From the NCBI GenBank assembly GCA_034509735.1, contig JACGWO010000001.1:16198854-16262853 (forward strand): 64,000 nt of DNA. Reading direction: 5' to 3'. The DNA comes from Sesamum alatum. Lineage: Eukaryota; Streptophyta; Magnoliopsida; Lamiales; Pedaliaceae. This document shows, in pieces, positions 11,886 through 26,800 of the stretch (position 1 is its first letter; each line of letters begins with the position of its first letter). Under the pieces are notes generated by a model that saw nothing but the letters and a program-made list of their open reading frames with translations, ran no database searches and was not told the DNA's origin. The translations under genes and the position numbers were made by a program.

Positions 11886-12337
11886 TTTGGTATAATTACA
11901 TGATGGTTTGAAAAATTTATATTTAGTACCCCTAATGTTTGCTTCTGCACAACAAAGAAGTCATTCCATTAATCAAAATTCACCGAATTTATTGGTATTA
12001 ACAAAAAAACTTGATGAAAAATCATATTTATCCACAATAGACTTATACAGGCTAATCAAATATTTTTATGACCAAACTATTTTTATACATATTCACACGT
12101 TAATGTATGTGATAAGGTATATCGTCACTCTTATAAGGGTAGTTTAACGAGGAAATATTTGTTTGACATGCAATAAGTCAGTAATAAGTCAACTGAGGGT
12201 AAATATTAATTTTCATTCAATTTTGTTTGTTAATATCAACAAATTTGGTGAACTTTTACTTATGGGTAAACATATTTGTTAGACGAAAGCAAACCTTACA
12301 TGTACTAGATGTAAATTTTTAAATCACATTATACCAA

Positions 12338-13436
12338 GGCAAAATAACACTTTTAGTACCATTAAATAGGATCATTCTCATTTTTGGTCTCACGCTTTAG
12401 AACTTGACACTTTTAATTCCAAAAAGCTTACAAAATTAACAAAAGTAGTCCTCGGCCGTTAAATTAAACAGCAGCTGCACATGGGTGATCACGTGCCATT
12501 AGTCTTAATGGTCTATGAAGTCAAGTGGTCGCCTGTTGGCCTTAACCGAAGCATTTGACCCTAAAAAAAGACTCTATAATTTCCCCCTTTCCTCCCTAAA
12601 TCAACACCCTTCACTCTTAAATCTCATTGATTAATGGAAATATTGTTGCATTTTTCACTAACTGTACATAAACTAAACAGGGTTTTAAATATGTCATGAC
12701 TTAATTAATTCCGTCCAGTTACAAAAATGTATCATAGTGAGCCATTTTACACATAATAGACCAATTATCAAATAGTTACACTTGTTCAAACTACCAATAT
12801 GCATAACAACAACAAAACATTTTTTCGAATTTCTTCTTCTTGCAAATTCAAACGGCACAACAAACTAGAAATTATTACGGTTGATCTCGAGCACATCGGT
12901 GGATCTAGCCACGTAAAAATCCAACATTCATATCTTCTGAACAAGTATAAAATCTTCTACTTGGATCATCATTTGTCCATGAAGTCCTCAAATGAGCAGC
13001 TTTATGACAATATCATTAAACAATTGTGGAACGTTGAGATGTTCGTGACATTTTTTCACCTCTTGTTATTCAAGCTAAATTGAGGAATATATATATATAT
13101 ATATGTGTGTGTGTGAGATAAGGTATTCCCCCCTCCCCCCTCTCCTTTCCATGTATAAATAGCCTAAATGATGAAAGGGAGTGAGGAGGAGGATTTGGCG
13201 CCAAGGTTTCCTCCACAAATCATCAACTAGCTAAAGACTTTTTTTTTCTTTTTAATGCAGGGACCGTTGACTAACGGCACATGAGGGCCTACGTGCCGCT
13301 GCCATTTAATTTAACAGTGGAGGACCACTTCTGTTACTTTTCTAATTTTTTTTTGGACTAAAAGTGTCAAGTCGTAAAATGTGGGATCAAAATTGAGAAT
13401 GGTCCTATCTAATGGGACCAAAAATGTCATTTTATC
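12338..13436. mobile_element. Mutator-like non-autonomous element (1.1 kb), 9 bp TSD
   Basis: TTATACCAA at 12329-12337 and 13437-13445 flanks the element. Long terminal inverted repeats of about 150 bases start GGCAAAATAACACTTTTAG on the left and GATAAAATGACATTTTTGG on the reverse-complemented right. A 9 bp duplication and long TIRs are the mark of Mutator-like elements. The interior holds a 94-codon open frame (12799-13083) with no recognisable transposase domain and a (TA)n(TG)n microsatellite near 13086-13116. Confidence 0.75.
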
Positions 13437-13659
13437 TTATACCAAATTTCAGGAAGTACGGTATAATTATCTCTATTTTTTATCCTCTCTAAAGTAAGAT
13501 CAAACATATCTTCAAAACAATAAAAGGAAATCAAATATATATACAATATTTCTTTCTGATAATCAACTTATATCTCCATATTCTCAAAAAAGCAAACAAA
13601 CTATCCAAAAAGTATTTAATTTCCACAGTTTGGATTTTAATTCCTACTTTTTATATGTA

Positions 13660-13841
13660 ATGGGGTAATTGGGCTTTAGGTAGAAAAGCGCCCAAAGATA
13701 AAAGGAGCCCTAAGACATAGCCCAGCCCAATGGGAAGACCAATTGAGATGGCTGTCTGAATATTATAAATTCATACGGCCCTGTGAAGTAGGGTTTTTGT
13801 TTTAGCAGGTAGAGAGCCTCAACCTCAGGCGCAGCATTCAG
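13660..13841 (+). promoter_or_regulatory. RPL3 promoter and first untranslated exon
   Basis: A site II-like TGGGCT lies at 13670-13675 and AGCCCA (its reverse) at 13719-13724 and 13724-13729. A TATA-like TATTATAAAT is at 13761-13770 and a telo-box (TAGGGTTT) at 13789-13796. Site II plus telo-box is the known signature of plant ribosomal protein promoters. A GT donor at 13842 (CAG/GTACGC) and an acceptor near 14236 suggest an intron in the 5' leader. Confidence 0.55.
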
Positions 13842-14234
13842 GTACGCGCCGTTGCTTCTCGCATCTCTCTATCTCTCTCACTCACACAGTAGAGGTTGAT
13901 CGTTGCTACTGCATTGGTTTCTGATGTTTTGAGTTTTTTGATGTGGATGTGATATATGCCAATTAGTTCGATTTTTTTTTTTTTTTGAACATCAAAAGTG
14001 CAAAATATAAATGGTGGATTGAGTTTCGTATAATTTGTTTTGTCTGCAGGATTGACGAGATTTAGCTTATAGTGCTTGATTCGTTTTCCATGAAAATTGT
14101 TGTTCTTTTGTGTAGAAATCTTTATGTTGAACGTACAGTGGTGAACTGAGCAAAATTTGTTATTGCATCGTGCGTGGGTCATTTTATTCATTTTCGTTGA
14201 CAGTTCACTGATCGTTTTTGTTGTTTTACATTGA

Positions 14235-16740
<2,506 letters not shown>

Positions 16741-17756
16741 GAGCTCACTTAGAAGAATATGGGATACTAGTTTTTATTGCTTAAATCATTTTTGCATGGT
16801 GAGTCTTAGACAGCTAAATTTTATTCTGCACTTGGTTCTTCTCTATGGTTTCAAGTTTCCAACTTGTATGCTGGTTTTGAAAGTTATGTGACATTGCCTA
16901 TGGACTACAGAGTATGAATTTTGTTTTCGTTCATCTTTATTTTTTTGTTTTATATTTCCTCGAGTTCACTTAGAGTTCTCAGATTCTAGTACTGGCCCTA
17001 AAAGAGAAATACAAAATTGTTTGATGTTTGAAAGTCGGATTTTGATGAGAAAATGAAGAGGCAAAGTCTTCAAATCAAATGGCGTTAATCTTGTGGTTTA
17101 TATTACTTGTGCTTTTTCCGGATGTTTAATGAAATTAACATGTTACAATTGTAGCAATATGGAAAAACACAGGTTGCCCGAGACAGCATTGAATTCTTGT
17201 TCCCGTACTACTAGTTTAGCAGTAAAATAAAATATTCATCTGTCCCGACGACGCGCTTAGTAGCCCAGAAAGGATGTCGGGTCAGAAGTTGAATCCAATC
17301 TGTGATGTTTTTGAATCCGTAGTCGGATGAAACGTAGTATGAGGCCCACAAGACATCCCATGTTACTGCCCACAGAGACACAGCTCAGGCTGTCAAGGCA
17401 CATTCACTTATCACAAGGCAACCCGTACCATATTCCCTCTTCCAACACTCCCACTAATGGGACATCAAGAAGAAGCAATCAGAGTCCACAGAAAAAAAAA
17501 AAAAAAAAAAGCTTTTAATTAATCACAACAGAGGAACCAAAACTCGCAAAAATCCTCCCCTCACAGGGAAACTCACTTTGTGAAATTTCTCCACGGTATC
17601 TTGCTTTCCTTTCCTTGACAGAGAGAAAAAGGTGAGTAGGAGGGTGATTACTGATTAGTGTGTGTTTGGAGGAAATTAATGAGCATATATATATATATAT
17701 ATGTATAAATGGAGGTGAATGGACTGGCGTGGACGTGGACGTGGCCGCGTACGTGA
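16741..17756. other. RPL3 3' region and convergent spacer
   Basis: The first 300 bases are probably the RPL3 3' untranslated region. A run of A's at about 17492-17509 and TA repeats near 17685-17702 follow. The right end is likely the 3' untranslated region of the minus-strand LEA_2 gene. No extra gene is supported. Confidence 0.45.
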
Positions 17757-20182
17757 TCATACGCTGAGGCCATCAAATCCACACTGCTTGGAGATTAAGG
17801 ATTGCTTTCTGGGACTGATGGCTATTGCACAATCCACTGATACCTGTTCAGACCAAACACCCCAACTCAATAATTATAAGCATCCACAATCAAAGTATAT
17901 ATAAAGATGATACTTGTACATTAATTACTCTTTATGCATGCATGATGACACATATTGCTATACGGTGATTGATGTCTGTAGATCCACGACTAAAGTATGC
18001 AAGATTCTAACTGCTTTGTCCTAATATTAATTTCTCCCAAAGACAAAAGTGCCTTAGATTACAACCCAGTAGACAGTGTTTACATTTCCTTTTGTTTTCC
18101 TAAAAGCATTCTCCACCCCCAAATGGAAAATGCTGTGTTAGACTTGACCCATTTTGTGGAAAACCCATTTCCGTTTCCATACTAAAATCTGACATGAGAC
18201 AATTTACAATATGTTGTAGTATATACAATAAATCATTCTTGCAAAACCTTCTTCTTTTGTTTGGTAAATGAAGTTGGGTTGGTACGGACAGCTTTTTTCA
18301 CCACCATGAGACAGCACAATAATAGATCGTTTATAAGAGTACTCACAGATTATCAACTAATTTAGGACCAAACACTAATTTAGCATTTTCTCTTTAAATA
18401 GAGTCCAATTTTGAAAATACATTGTTCAAAGATACACCAAAAAGCCCCTGTGCTTTATTAATAGTAGATTTCTTTTCTGCTATATTTCACACAAACACTC
18501 ATTTAATTATTTGCAAGAAACCAACAAAACAAAGTCAACATAAGTGGGCTCATGAGAAAACTGTCCACAACTTAAGATGTGGCAAGAAACACCCAAAAAA
18601 GAATAAAATAAAGAAAGAAAATAGAAAACTTTTCCAACTTTATTTGGTTCTATTTTCAAGGTACTTTTTTAAATTTTCAAGAATAAATTCAAAAAAAATC
18701 AAAAAAACAAATGTTCTTTAAAAGTCTAATATATTTGAATATATATTAATCAAAACACATCGAAATTGCTATGTAATACACTTGTAACATAATTCACGTA
18801 AAATATTAAGAAAAATGATCAATAACATAACAAATAATTGAAGGTACGAATTTTGGAACAAAGGCATGGGGTAGGGCGCTCCTAAGGTGTAAGGGAACAA
18901 TCTTGGGAGGTGCCCACAATGCAATAATGTAAAGAAAATTTGTGCCAAATTAACCAACATCAAACTATGTATATAAACAATTCTTCTTTTATTACTACAG
19001 AGGAAAAATATTGGATTACTGCCCTTTTTGAGAAAGAAAACGTTGTCAATGTTACTCTTAAAGAAAAAATTACTCTTAACATTGTAAAATTTTTGCTTGG
19101 AATGAGGGAATATCAGAGTTGCAATCATTAAATCATGAAAGTGACAGTGTACTGTGTCTGCTTTTTCACTTTGACAGCAGAGGTAACAACTTACCTAACC
19201 TCAATCATACTCATATTAATTAACCCCACATTTCATTTCTACCCCCCGTCTTTTTCTTGAAGATAAAAAGTTAATTTCATGTTAAATATTAGCTAGGAAA
19301 GACGCCATAGCCAGCGCATTTTAGCAAAAGTGTGAGAAAATGTGCATGGTAGCAGAAACCCACAGGTGGACAAGGAGACAAAGCAAGCCCAAATGCGTAG
19401 AAAAAGAGACTCAAGAGTGATCTTTACACGCTTGTCCACATTGCCCAAAAATTTTCATGAATTATTACATAAATAGAAATTCAAGAAAATTAAGATTTAG
19501 TGTTATAAAGAGAATGTAATAAAGAAAGTGAAATTTGGATTTGTGTAGCTATTAATGAGCTAAGCTTGAGGTGAGAGCTAACCTGCACACCGGGTGAAGT
19601 GAACCCCAGAATCCGGATCTTAGCTCCGACATCACCGACGACCCGCAACTCGACCCGGTCGTTCAACGAGGCGTCTCTGACCAAATCGGCGGCGACGGCT
19701 TGAAGCAAGCTGACACGGTCGACGGCGATAGTGGTTTCGATCCGTCTAACGCTGTGGGCGGGTTGATAGAATCCGGGAACCGTGCCGCGTCCGAGGGGTA
19801 TTCCCCGGTACATGATGGTGAACCTGGACTCGCCGTACTTGATTCCAACTTTGTTGTCATTGGCGGCGGTGAAAAGCATGTGGATGTTGAGGGAGAAGGC
19901 GGCGGAGGAGGCGGTGGTGGGGCTGATGCCCACGTATTGGACCCCAACTTGCTGGAGGTCGAATTCGGGTTTTTTGGGTTTGACGGCGAGGACTATGACG
20001 AGGATTACGGCGAGGACGAGGAGGGCGAGGAAAGAGAAGAGGAGAAAGAGACAGCAGCAGCAGCCACGGAAGGAAGCGGAGGAGGACGAGGAGGAGGATG
20101 TGGGCGGGTAGTAGTGGTGGTGGGTGCCGTTGGCGGCGGCGCCGGAGGAGGTTGTGGTGGTGGTGATGGGTCTGGAGGTCAT
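17757..20182 (-). CDS. NDR1/HIN1-like LEA_2 membrane protein (228 aa)
   Basis: Two coding exons: 19583-20182 (200 codons) and 17757-17843 (29 codons including stop), separated by a 1739 bp GT..AG intron. The product has a Thr/Ser/His-rich cytosolic N-terminus (residues 1-40), a Cys cluster (RGCCCCLF), one membrane segment at about 44-67, and a LEA_2 (water stress and hypersensitive response) domain from about 73 onward. The small second exon supplies the conserved C-terminus: VSVDCAIAISPRKQ, then KQCGFDGLSV. Family members are plasma-membrane or plasmodesmal proteins linked to defence and stress responses; the exact role here is inferred. The start at 20182 was chosen because upstream in-frame codons translate leader GA repeats. 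Without splicing the frame would end in 30 unrelated residues after the LEA_2 core. Confidence 0.9.
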
Positions 20183-20318
20183 CTTGGGGTGGCGTTTTGG
20201 AGGGTTTTGTTTATGATGGGAGAAATTCGGAAATAGTGAAAGGGGGTTAGCCCCACCACCATTCACGGCAGTGGCCACCACCTCTTCTGCTACTTTCTTT
20301 TTGCTTTTACACTGTGTT

Positions 20319-20358
20319 CTTCTCTCTCTCTCTCTCTCTGAGTGTTGCTTGCTTTTCA

Positions 20359-20400
<42 letters not shown>
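20319..20400 (-). repeat. Complementary CT and GA tracts in the LEA_2 gene leader
   Basis: A (TC)n tract at 20319-20339 and an (AG)n tract at 20359-20400 are separated by about 19 bases. They lie 140-220 bases upstream of the LEA_2 start codon and can pair with each other as a hairpin in DNA or in a leader RNA. Confidence 0.7.
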
Positions 20401-20643
20401 CTTGCGTGGGAATAGAAAAGAAAGCATGTGACAGTGATTCTGTGTTGGTGTGTGTACTATCTTATATTCGCATGTAGGTCATCTTATTTGGCAATATTTC
20501 ACTTCTACTCCTCTATTTTAGTCATTTACTTTCTACATATATCTAATTATTTTCTCTTTTTAAGTTTAGAAATATTATAGATTTATAATATACATTTCAT
20601 ACATCTATTTAAATTATTATTAAAATAGATATACTCCCACGTA
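20401..20643. other. Upstream region of the LEA_2 gene
   Basis: AT-rich. A TATA-like GAATATAAGATAG (minus strand) near 20458-20472 could serve the LEA_2 gene. Confidence 0.3.
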
Positions 20644-20960
20644 CACTAGAAAAGATTTATTATTGCCTACATTTTAATTGTTATGGACTAATAGATATGG
20701 TAAATAACTATTATTAACAATAGTTAAATAAAAACGATGCAAAAACTTAGCTTATTCATCATGGTAAAAGTTTCTTCTGTGACTCTTAGCTATCGAAAAT
20801 ATTTTTGCTATGACTCTTAGCCATAACGAATGTTTTAGTCATACTCGTAAAAATCATGATCAATAACCGTGACCATAGTCAATGAACTATTTATTACATC
20901 TATTTTTTTTTTTTTAACCATGACAATTAACTATGATAAAATATTGTATTTCTTCTAATG
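20644..20960. mobile_element. Possible CACTA-like MITE (317 bp)
   Basis: The left end reads CACTAGAAAAGATTTATTATTG and the reverse complement of the right end reads CATTAGAAGAAATACAATATTT, similar to CACTA/Spm termini with one changed base. The interior repeats a motif around GACTCTTAGC twice. No matching 3 bp duplication was found, so the call is tentative. Confidence 0.35.
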
Positions 20961-21129
20961 ATTCATGAACTTAAATGCAGAATTTCTTAATTGCAAGACA
21001 TCAACCTTATTGTTTGAACAACATCTTTCACGCTGAGAAATAAACACTAATCTATTTAGTTAATTCAAATTATGAAGATAAATAGAAAAAATCATTTCTT
21101 GTATAGTCTCTTAAATGCTACACCCTATT

Positions 21130-21960
21130 TTTAAAAAATAATATATGTGATTGATGCTTCCAAAATTCTTCATGGACTAAAGGCTCAAACAACACCGTTC
21201 ACCAACCCATTTGGTGATCAGTTGGCTCGTCCATCAGTAGGAAGGTAAAACCCACAAGCTTAATTTATGTTTCACTGAATTGGCAGGCCCAAGAAACGAG
21301 CTCATTTCAGCCGAATATATCATCATACAGTTAGGGGGACACATCATACAACTTTTCAACACATCAACACATGTCACACTGAAAGATCACTTAAATTCTC
21401 ATGGATTGGATGGGAATTGAGTTGATAAGCCACGAGTAAAAGCTTTCCGAAAAAATAGACAGACCTAGCATGGCTCGATCAAACAAGTATATCTCCCTCA
21501 ATATTTATCCGAATCACAAACGGATTCTTTTGAGTGATAGCCAAGTCAAAGGGTTTTCTGAGGTTGTGTGGCACTCAACAACCAACTTTTGGATTTGGCT
21601 CCACTGACGACTATAAATTAACCCCTTGTGCGGTCATTTGGGGTCAAGCTTTGGTAACATCTATCCTACACTCTCTCTTTGGCAATTATACACTCTCACA
21701 TTCATTTTTACTATTTATTACCTAGTTCGAGTTCACTTCCACACGAATTATCCTTCACCATTCTTCACAAATCATCATTATTCTCACTTTATTTCAAATT
21801 TTCTTTTATTTGACACTTTACTAACTTAAGAATCGAAGTGTTAACCCCTTTTTGTAAGTTAGTCCTCCCAAATCTTAAAATTTTCTTGAAAATTCTTCAA
21901 AATTTACAGTACTTTTGAACCCAAGTACGCATAAGTAACAATTATTCGTGCATCCAATAC
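21130..21960 (+). repeat. Possible LTR fragment of a Gypsy-type element
   Basis: A moderately GC-rich island in AT-rich DNA. It has a TATA-like CTATAAATTAACCCC at about 21610-21624 followed by ACTTAAGAATCGAAGTGTTAA at about 21822. That resembles the leader motif seen in plant Gypsy LTRs (ACTTRAGCRTCGGAGTG). No partner LTR or coding domain is present and the ends are not resolved. Confidence 0.35.
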
Positions 21961-23275
21961 ATAAAGGACCAAATGCGTAACCATTTGACCAGTTAATGGG
22001 CTAAATTTAGCTTTGTAGGACACAAAAGGATGACTTTTACAAAAATAAAAAATTAAAAAAAATTAAAATTAATTATAATAATAAAAACTCAATTTATGAG
22101 ACTAGAAGGGAAAATTTTCCTGATTTACTTAAAAATCTAGGTACTTTATTTATTATTTAATCTTGAGGAAACTTAACTATTCATGCAGTTAAATGTTGCA
22201 TTCCAAAAATAACTCTTTTAACCATCAAAGTGAGGTGTCATAATATTATTTACTTAAATGATGTAGCTTATCTTTTGATAGATGAATTGGAAATGATGGA
22301 TTATTTTAAATTTTAAAGATTTCAAGTCATTCAACTTTAATTTTGAATTAAATTTTATTAAATGTTTATAATTTTTTTTAAGAAAAAATTTATATAAAGT
22401 CATTTGAAATTTTCCCCCGAAATCATTCTCTCAAATCTAAATCCATTTAAATATAGTCTAGTAGAATTTAATGCATCTACATATACTTTGTGGAGGTTAT
22501 TTTCATCCACCTCCCCAAAATTTTGGTCTTTGGCCTTCCACCACCCCTGAAGTTTCAGTTTTTTAAAAAGACCTCCCCTTTTATAGTTTTTGGTGAAAGA
22601 TTCTATTAAAATTTTAATTAAAGACTCAAATACCCATAACCTAATATATATAAAAATAAAAGTTATGTAAAAACATGTCTTAATCTCTATCCTATAAAAA
22701 TATAATAAATATATAATTAAGAACAGTCCAAAATTTTTCATATGCATAGTTTGCAAATGAAGTAAGAGATTGAACTAAATTGAATAAATAATCATCTTTA
22801 ATAATACAAGGTTTATTTACTTTTTGAAGAAACTAAAAAATGTGGGTTACTTAAGTTTTGTTAATTTATATATAAGCTATAATATATGTTATATATATTT
22901 TTCAACTTGATAATTTAAATTTGATATTTTACTTTATTAAAATTATAATATTTCAGAATTTTGCATTCAACATATAATATATATCATACATTAGTAAGAA
23001 AAAACAACAATGTGCTCGACACATATATGGCCTTCTTTCCATATATTTTAGAAATGATAAAAAAGTTTTATGAAAATAAGAAATTTCTGAAATTAATTAA
23101 AAAGAAATAGTACTACCTGACGCGTATCATATTTTGCTTTTTATCCTTATATAAAACATTCAATTGACATATATCATATCAACCGATGTCCAAATTAATA
23201 GAAAATTCTAACACGAATCAAATTTGATTACACTTAAATTAATCATAATATATTTATCCACGTAAACTTCACCCT
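21961..23275. other. AT-rich spacer
   Basis: Low-complexity AT-rich DNA. The open frames are Phe/Ile/Lys-rich and unconvincing. Confidence 0.45.
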
Positions 23276-23280
23276 TGATA

Positions 23281-23653
23281 TGTTGGGAGCGGAAGCTATG
23301 ATAGGTGGAATAGAATATTATAAAAGAAATTATTTGAATAGTTATAGCTCACTTAATTTTATAATTTTACTTGCATCACTCTTTTTCCTTTTAGTTGATT
23401 TCTTTTCTCTCTTTTTCTTACTTCACTTGCTTGACAAACAACACCTATTTATAGTGTTAAATAGAAAATCCTAGAAGCTAGAAAATACAAAAAGATAGTC
23501 AAGATTATTTAATTTCATCGTACTTCCCATGCACATTCTTTTTCCAAAACTTGAAAGCATTTTCCAAAGGTTGAATGCATGGCTTCAAGTTGTGTGTCTT
23601 CACTTGCAATCTTTTCCAAAAAGGTCAAGATGGCTCATTAATGTCTTTCAACA
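23281..23653 (-). repeat. Copia-1 3' LTR (373 bp)
   Basis: It starts TGTTGGGAGC and ends CTTTCAACA. On the minus strand it has a TATA-like CACTATAAATAGGTG near 23443-23457. It matches 28074-28092 plus 28877-29227 almost throughout. Confidence 0.88.
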
Positions 23654-23876
23654 CCCCTACTTAATTTGTGATCTTGACTTGCTTCTTGAATTTCTTGAAC
23701 TTGTCAACAACAATTGCTTTTGTCAAAATATCAGCTGGTTGATCACTGGTGTTGATGAACTATATGGAAATTTCACCTTCATTCACTAATCACGGATGAA
23801 GTGATGCCGGAGTTCGATGTGCTTGGATCTTGCATGGAAGACTGGATTTTTCGTCATGGCTATTGCAGGCATATTA

Positions 23877-26800
23877 TCACAAAAAAATTATGGTTGGCTC
23901 ATTTTGCTCAAACTTCATATCTTTCAAAATTCTCCTAAGCCAAATCGTTTCGCTTGCTGCGTTCATGGCTACAATATACTCAGCTTCAACTGAACATAGT
24001 GCAACAGATTTTTGCTTTTTTGAACTCCATGATATCACATTCGTACCAAGGAAAAACATGTACCCAGAAGTACTTTTGCGATCATCAACGGATTCAACCC
24101 AGTCATTGTCGGTATAACCAAGAAGCTTGCAATTTTCTTCCTTTTTGAATTCAATACCTTGATTCTTTGTACTCTTTAAGCACCTCGGAATCCTTTTTGC
24201 TGCTACTAAATGAGTTTTACTTGGTTCGTTCATGAACCTGAAACGAAGGCTTACTGAATGAGTGATATCAGGCCTTGTGTTTAGATAAAGCAGTGATCCG
24301 ATCAATTTCCTGTATAGAGAAGGATCAATTTTCTCAGCATTGTCATGGACATGAAGCTTCTCATTTAAAGCCATTGGAGTCGAGATTGGCTTGCAATGAT
24401 TCATATTAACCTTTTTGAGAAGATTATCAATGTACTTTTCTTGATACAGAAAAATTCTTCCTAGACTTTGCTTCACTTGGATTCGAGAAAATATCTCATA
24501 AGACCGAGAACAATCATCTCAAAATTTTGCATCATTTTCTTTCTGAAATCTTTCACCAAGCTCGAATTCGTGCCAAATTAGATAAGACCATCCACGTATA
24601 GGCAAACTATGAAGAAATCATTTCCGACTTTATGCACGTAGAGGGAAGATTTACTTAAGCTTCGATTGAAGCCTTTTTCAAAGAACTAGCTATTGATCTT
24701 GCTATTCCATGCTCGGGGTGCTTGCTTAAACCTGTATAGAGCTTTCATCAAACGATAAATTTTTTCTTCTTTTCCTTTGACAATAAATCCTTCAGGTTGC
24801 TCGACGTAAACCTCTTCTTCAATTTTGGCATTTAAAAATGCCGACTTTACATCAAGTTGATAAACTTGCAACTCCAACGGAGTTGCAATGGCAAGAACTA
24901 GTTGAATTGTTTCAATTCTAGCAACTGGAGCATAAGTTTCTGTGAAGTCAATTCCAGGTTGCTGAGAATACCCTTAGCCACAAGTCGAGCTTTATATTTC
25001 TGAATCAAGCCATCTTGATTGAACTTGATTTGAAAATTCACTTGAGCCTGATAGTTTTCTTTCCTTTAGGCAAATCAACGAGCTCCCATGTTTCATTCTT
25101 TTTCATAGTGGGCATTTCTTCATTCATCACTTTTGTCCAACATTCGTCTTTTGAAGCATCTTCAAAAGAGAGAGGCTTGAGAAGGACCAGCTTGAGATGT
25201 AAGTGGATCATGATAATACTCCAACTCTACAATTTGCTTTTCTTTGAAATCCCAAGCTGCACTTCCATCAAATATCACATCTTGTGAAACAATGATTTTT
25301 CTTATAGAATGATGAAGAAGACGATATCATTTTGACTCGTCTTTGTAGCCGACGAAAATAAGCTTTTGGCCTTTATCGTCAAATTTTTCCTGCCTTTGAG
25401 ATGAAATGAGAGCATAAGCAAGGCTGCTAAAGATTTTAAAATGGTCCACCACTGGCCTTTTTTCTTTTTTGGTACCATGCTTCATACGGAGTTCTATTTC
25501 TGATTGCTTTTGTGGGCGATTGATTCAGAATCTACACAGCCGTGTGTACAGCTTCTACCTAATAAAGGTTTGAAACCCCTTTACCTTTGAGCATGCTCTC
25601 GCCGTCTCTACAATGGTGCGAGAGGAATTTTCTTTCAGCTGCACCGTTTGGCTGAGGAGTATAGCTCACTGTCAACTGTCTTTTTATTCCATTTTCCTTG
25701 CAATACTCCAAGAATAGATTGTACAGAAATTCCCCTCCTCGATCCATTCTCAAAGTTTTGATAAGAAAACCACTTTCTCTTTCAACTTGAGCTTTAAATT
25801 ACAAGAAAATAGAGAAAGCTGCGGACTTTTGGTTGAGGAAATATATCCACATGTGCCTTGTATAGTCATCAATAAAGAGAATAAAGTACCTCTTATTTCC
25901 AGGTGTGGGAGTTTTCATTGGCCCACAAATGTCTAGTGCTTCCATGCCCGATTTTTCATCTCCAAACAGAGTCTTTTCCTTCTCTTTCCTGCTCTTCGGA
26001 AATGATGGATCCGTCTAAAACTGACTCCTCCTAGTGCTCCTTCTCTTTTAGTTTATGATAGTTTCGCCGTTGGTCCTTCTTTCACTAATGATCTCACCAT
26101 TTTCTAGTAGTTGTAGTTCGCAATAAAGTATTGAATTAACAATGGATCAGTAACTAAAAGAACTCATCTGCGACAAAAGCAACTGCTTAACTAAGCTGAA
26201 AGCTAGTCTCGTAGCGGTCAGTTGATAGGGAAAGTTTAACACCATTCCCGTTTTACTTTATGGTCGAGCGACTTTCTCTTCGATGCACTGGGAGTTCTTT
26301 CGACATGGGCAACAACCTTCTTTTCTACCGAGTCCCTGGATGGTCAGATCTTCTTTCTCTTTCTAGCTAGGGGTCTCCCGAACAACCTCTTCTATCGAGC
26401 CAAAAGCGGACGGACATTAAGAGTCAAGTTAGGAGGAGGGGAGGATTCAATCTCGAATGGACAAGCTCCAATGGTGTTGTTGCACGCCAGGAGGCTTTTG
26501 AAAATGGAAGCTTGTGCATTTTTTCGTATATACAACCTTCTCACACTGTTGTTGACTTCTTGATCGAAGGAAGTCCTTTCACCATATTTTTCTCCTTGAA
26601 AAGGATAAGGGTTTTGTTGTGCAGATGACCATACCACAAATGCCAAAGAGTAGATAAATCTGCACTGTCGACTTTCAAAGCACGATCATTGACAAGAGGC
26701 ATCGTGAGTGGGAATGTTTTATTTCTCATCTCAACATTTCCAATAATCACATTCCTCTTTTTATCGAAAATCTTGCATCTCCCATTGTCGAAATAAATGA

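Larger units (their letters stand above)
11061..13471. mobile_element. Palindromic (inverted-repeat) element carrying two other transposons
   Basis: The left arm starts near 11061 (AGTAATTGCACCGTCG) and the reverse complement of the right arm starts at 13471 (GATAATTATACCGTAC). The arms stay similar inward through TTTGGTATAAT, GTTTGCTT and ACAAA segments. A hAT-like element (11096-11885) sits in the left arm and a Mutator-like element (12338-13436) in the right arm; without them the element would be about 0.5 kb. Related sequences occur at 33931-34095, 47186-47656 and 59968-60079. No clear target duplication was found, so the superfamily is left open. Confidence 0.6.

Noticed and set aside
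12799..13083. 94-codon open frame inside the Mutator-like element
   Set aside because: No transposase or other domain is visible, codon use is AT-driven, and it lies in a non-autonomous element.
13080..13120. CRISPR-like or functional repeat array
   Set aside because: Only a (TA)n(TG)n microsatellite; no array with spacers exists anywhere in the window.
17300..17515. Possible processed pseudogene ending in a run of A's
   Set aside because: No recognisable coding content upstream and no target duplication found around the A-run.
19700..20236. Gly/Glu-rich 178-codon open frame on the plus strand
   Set aside because: It is the complement of LEA_2 exon 1; its composition comes from the Thr/Ser codons of that gene.
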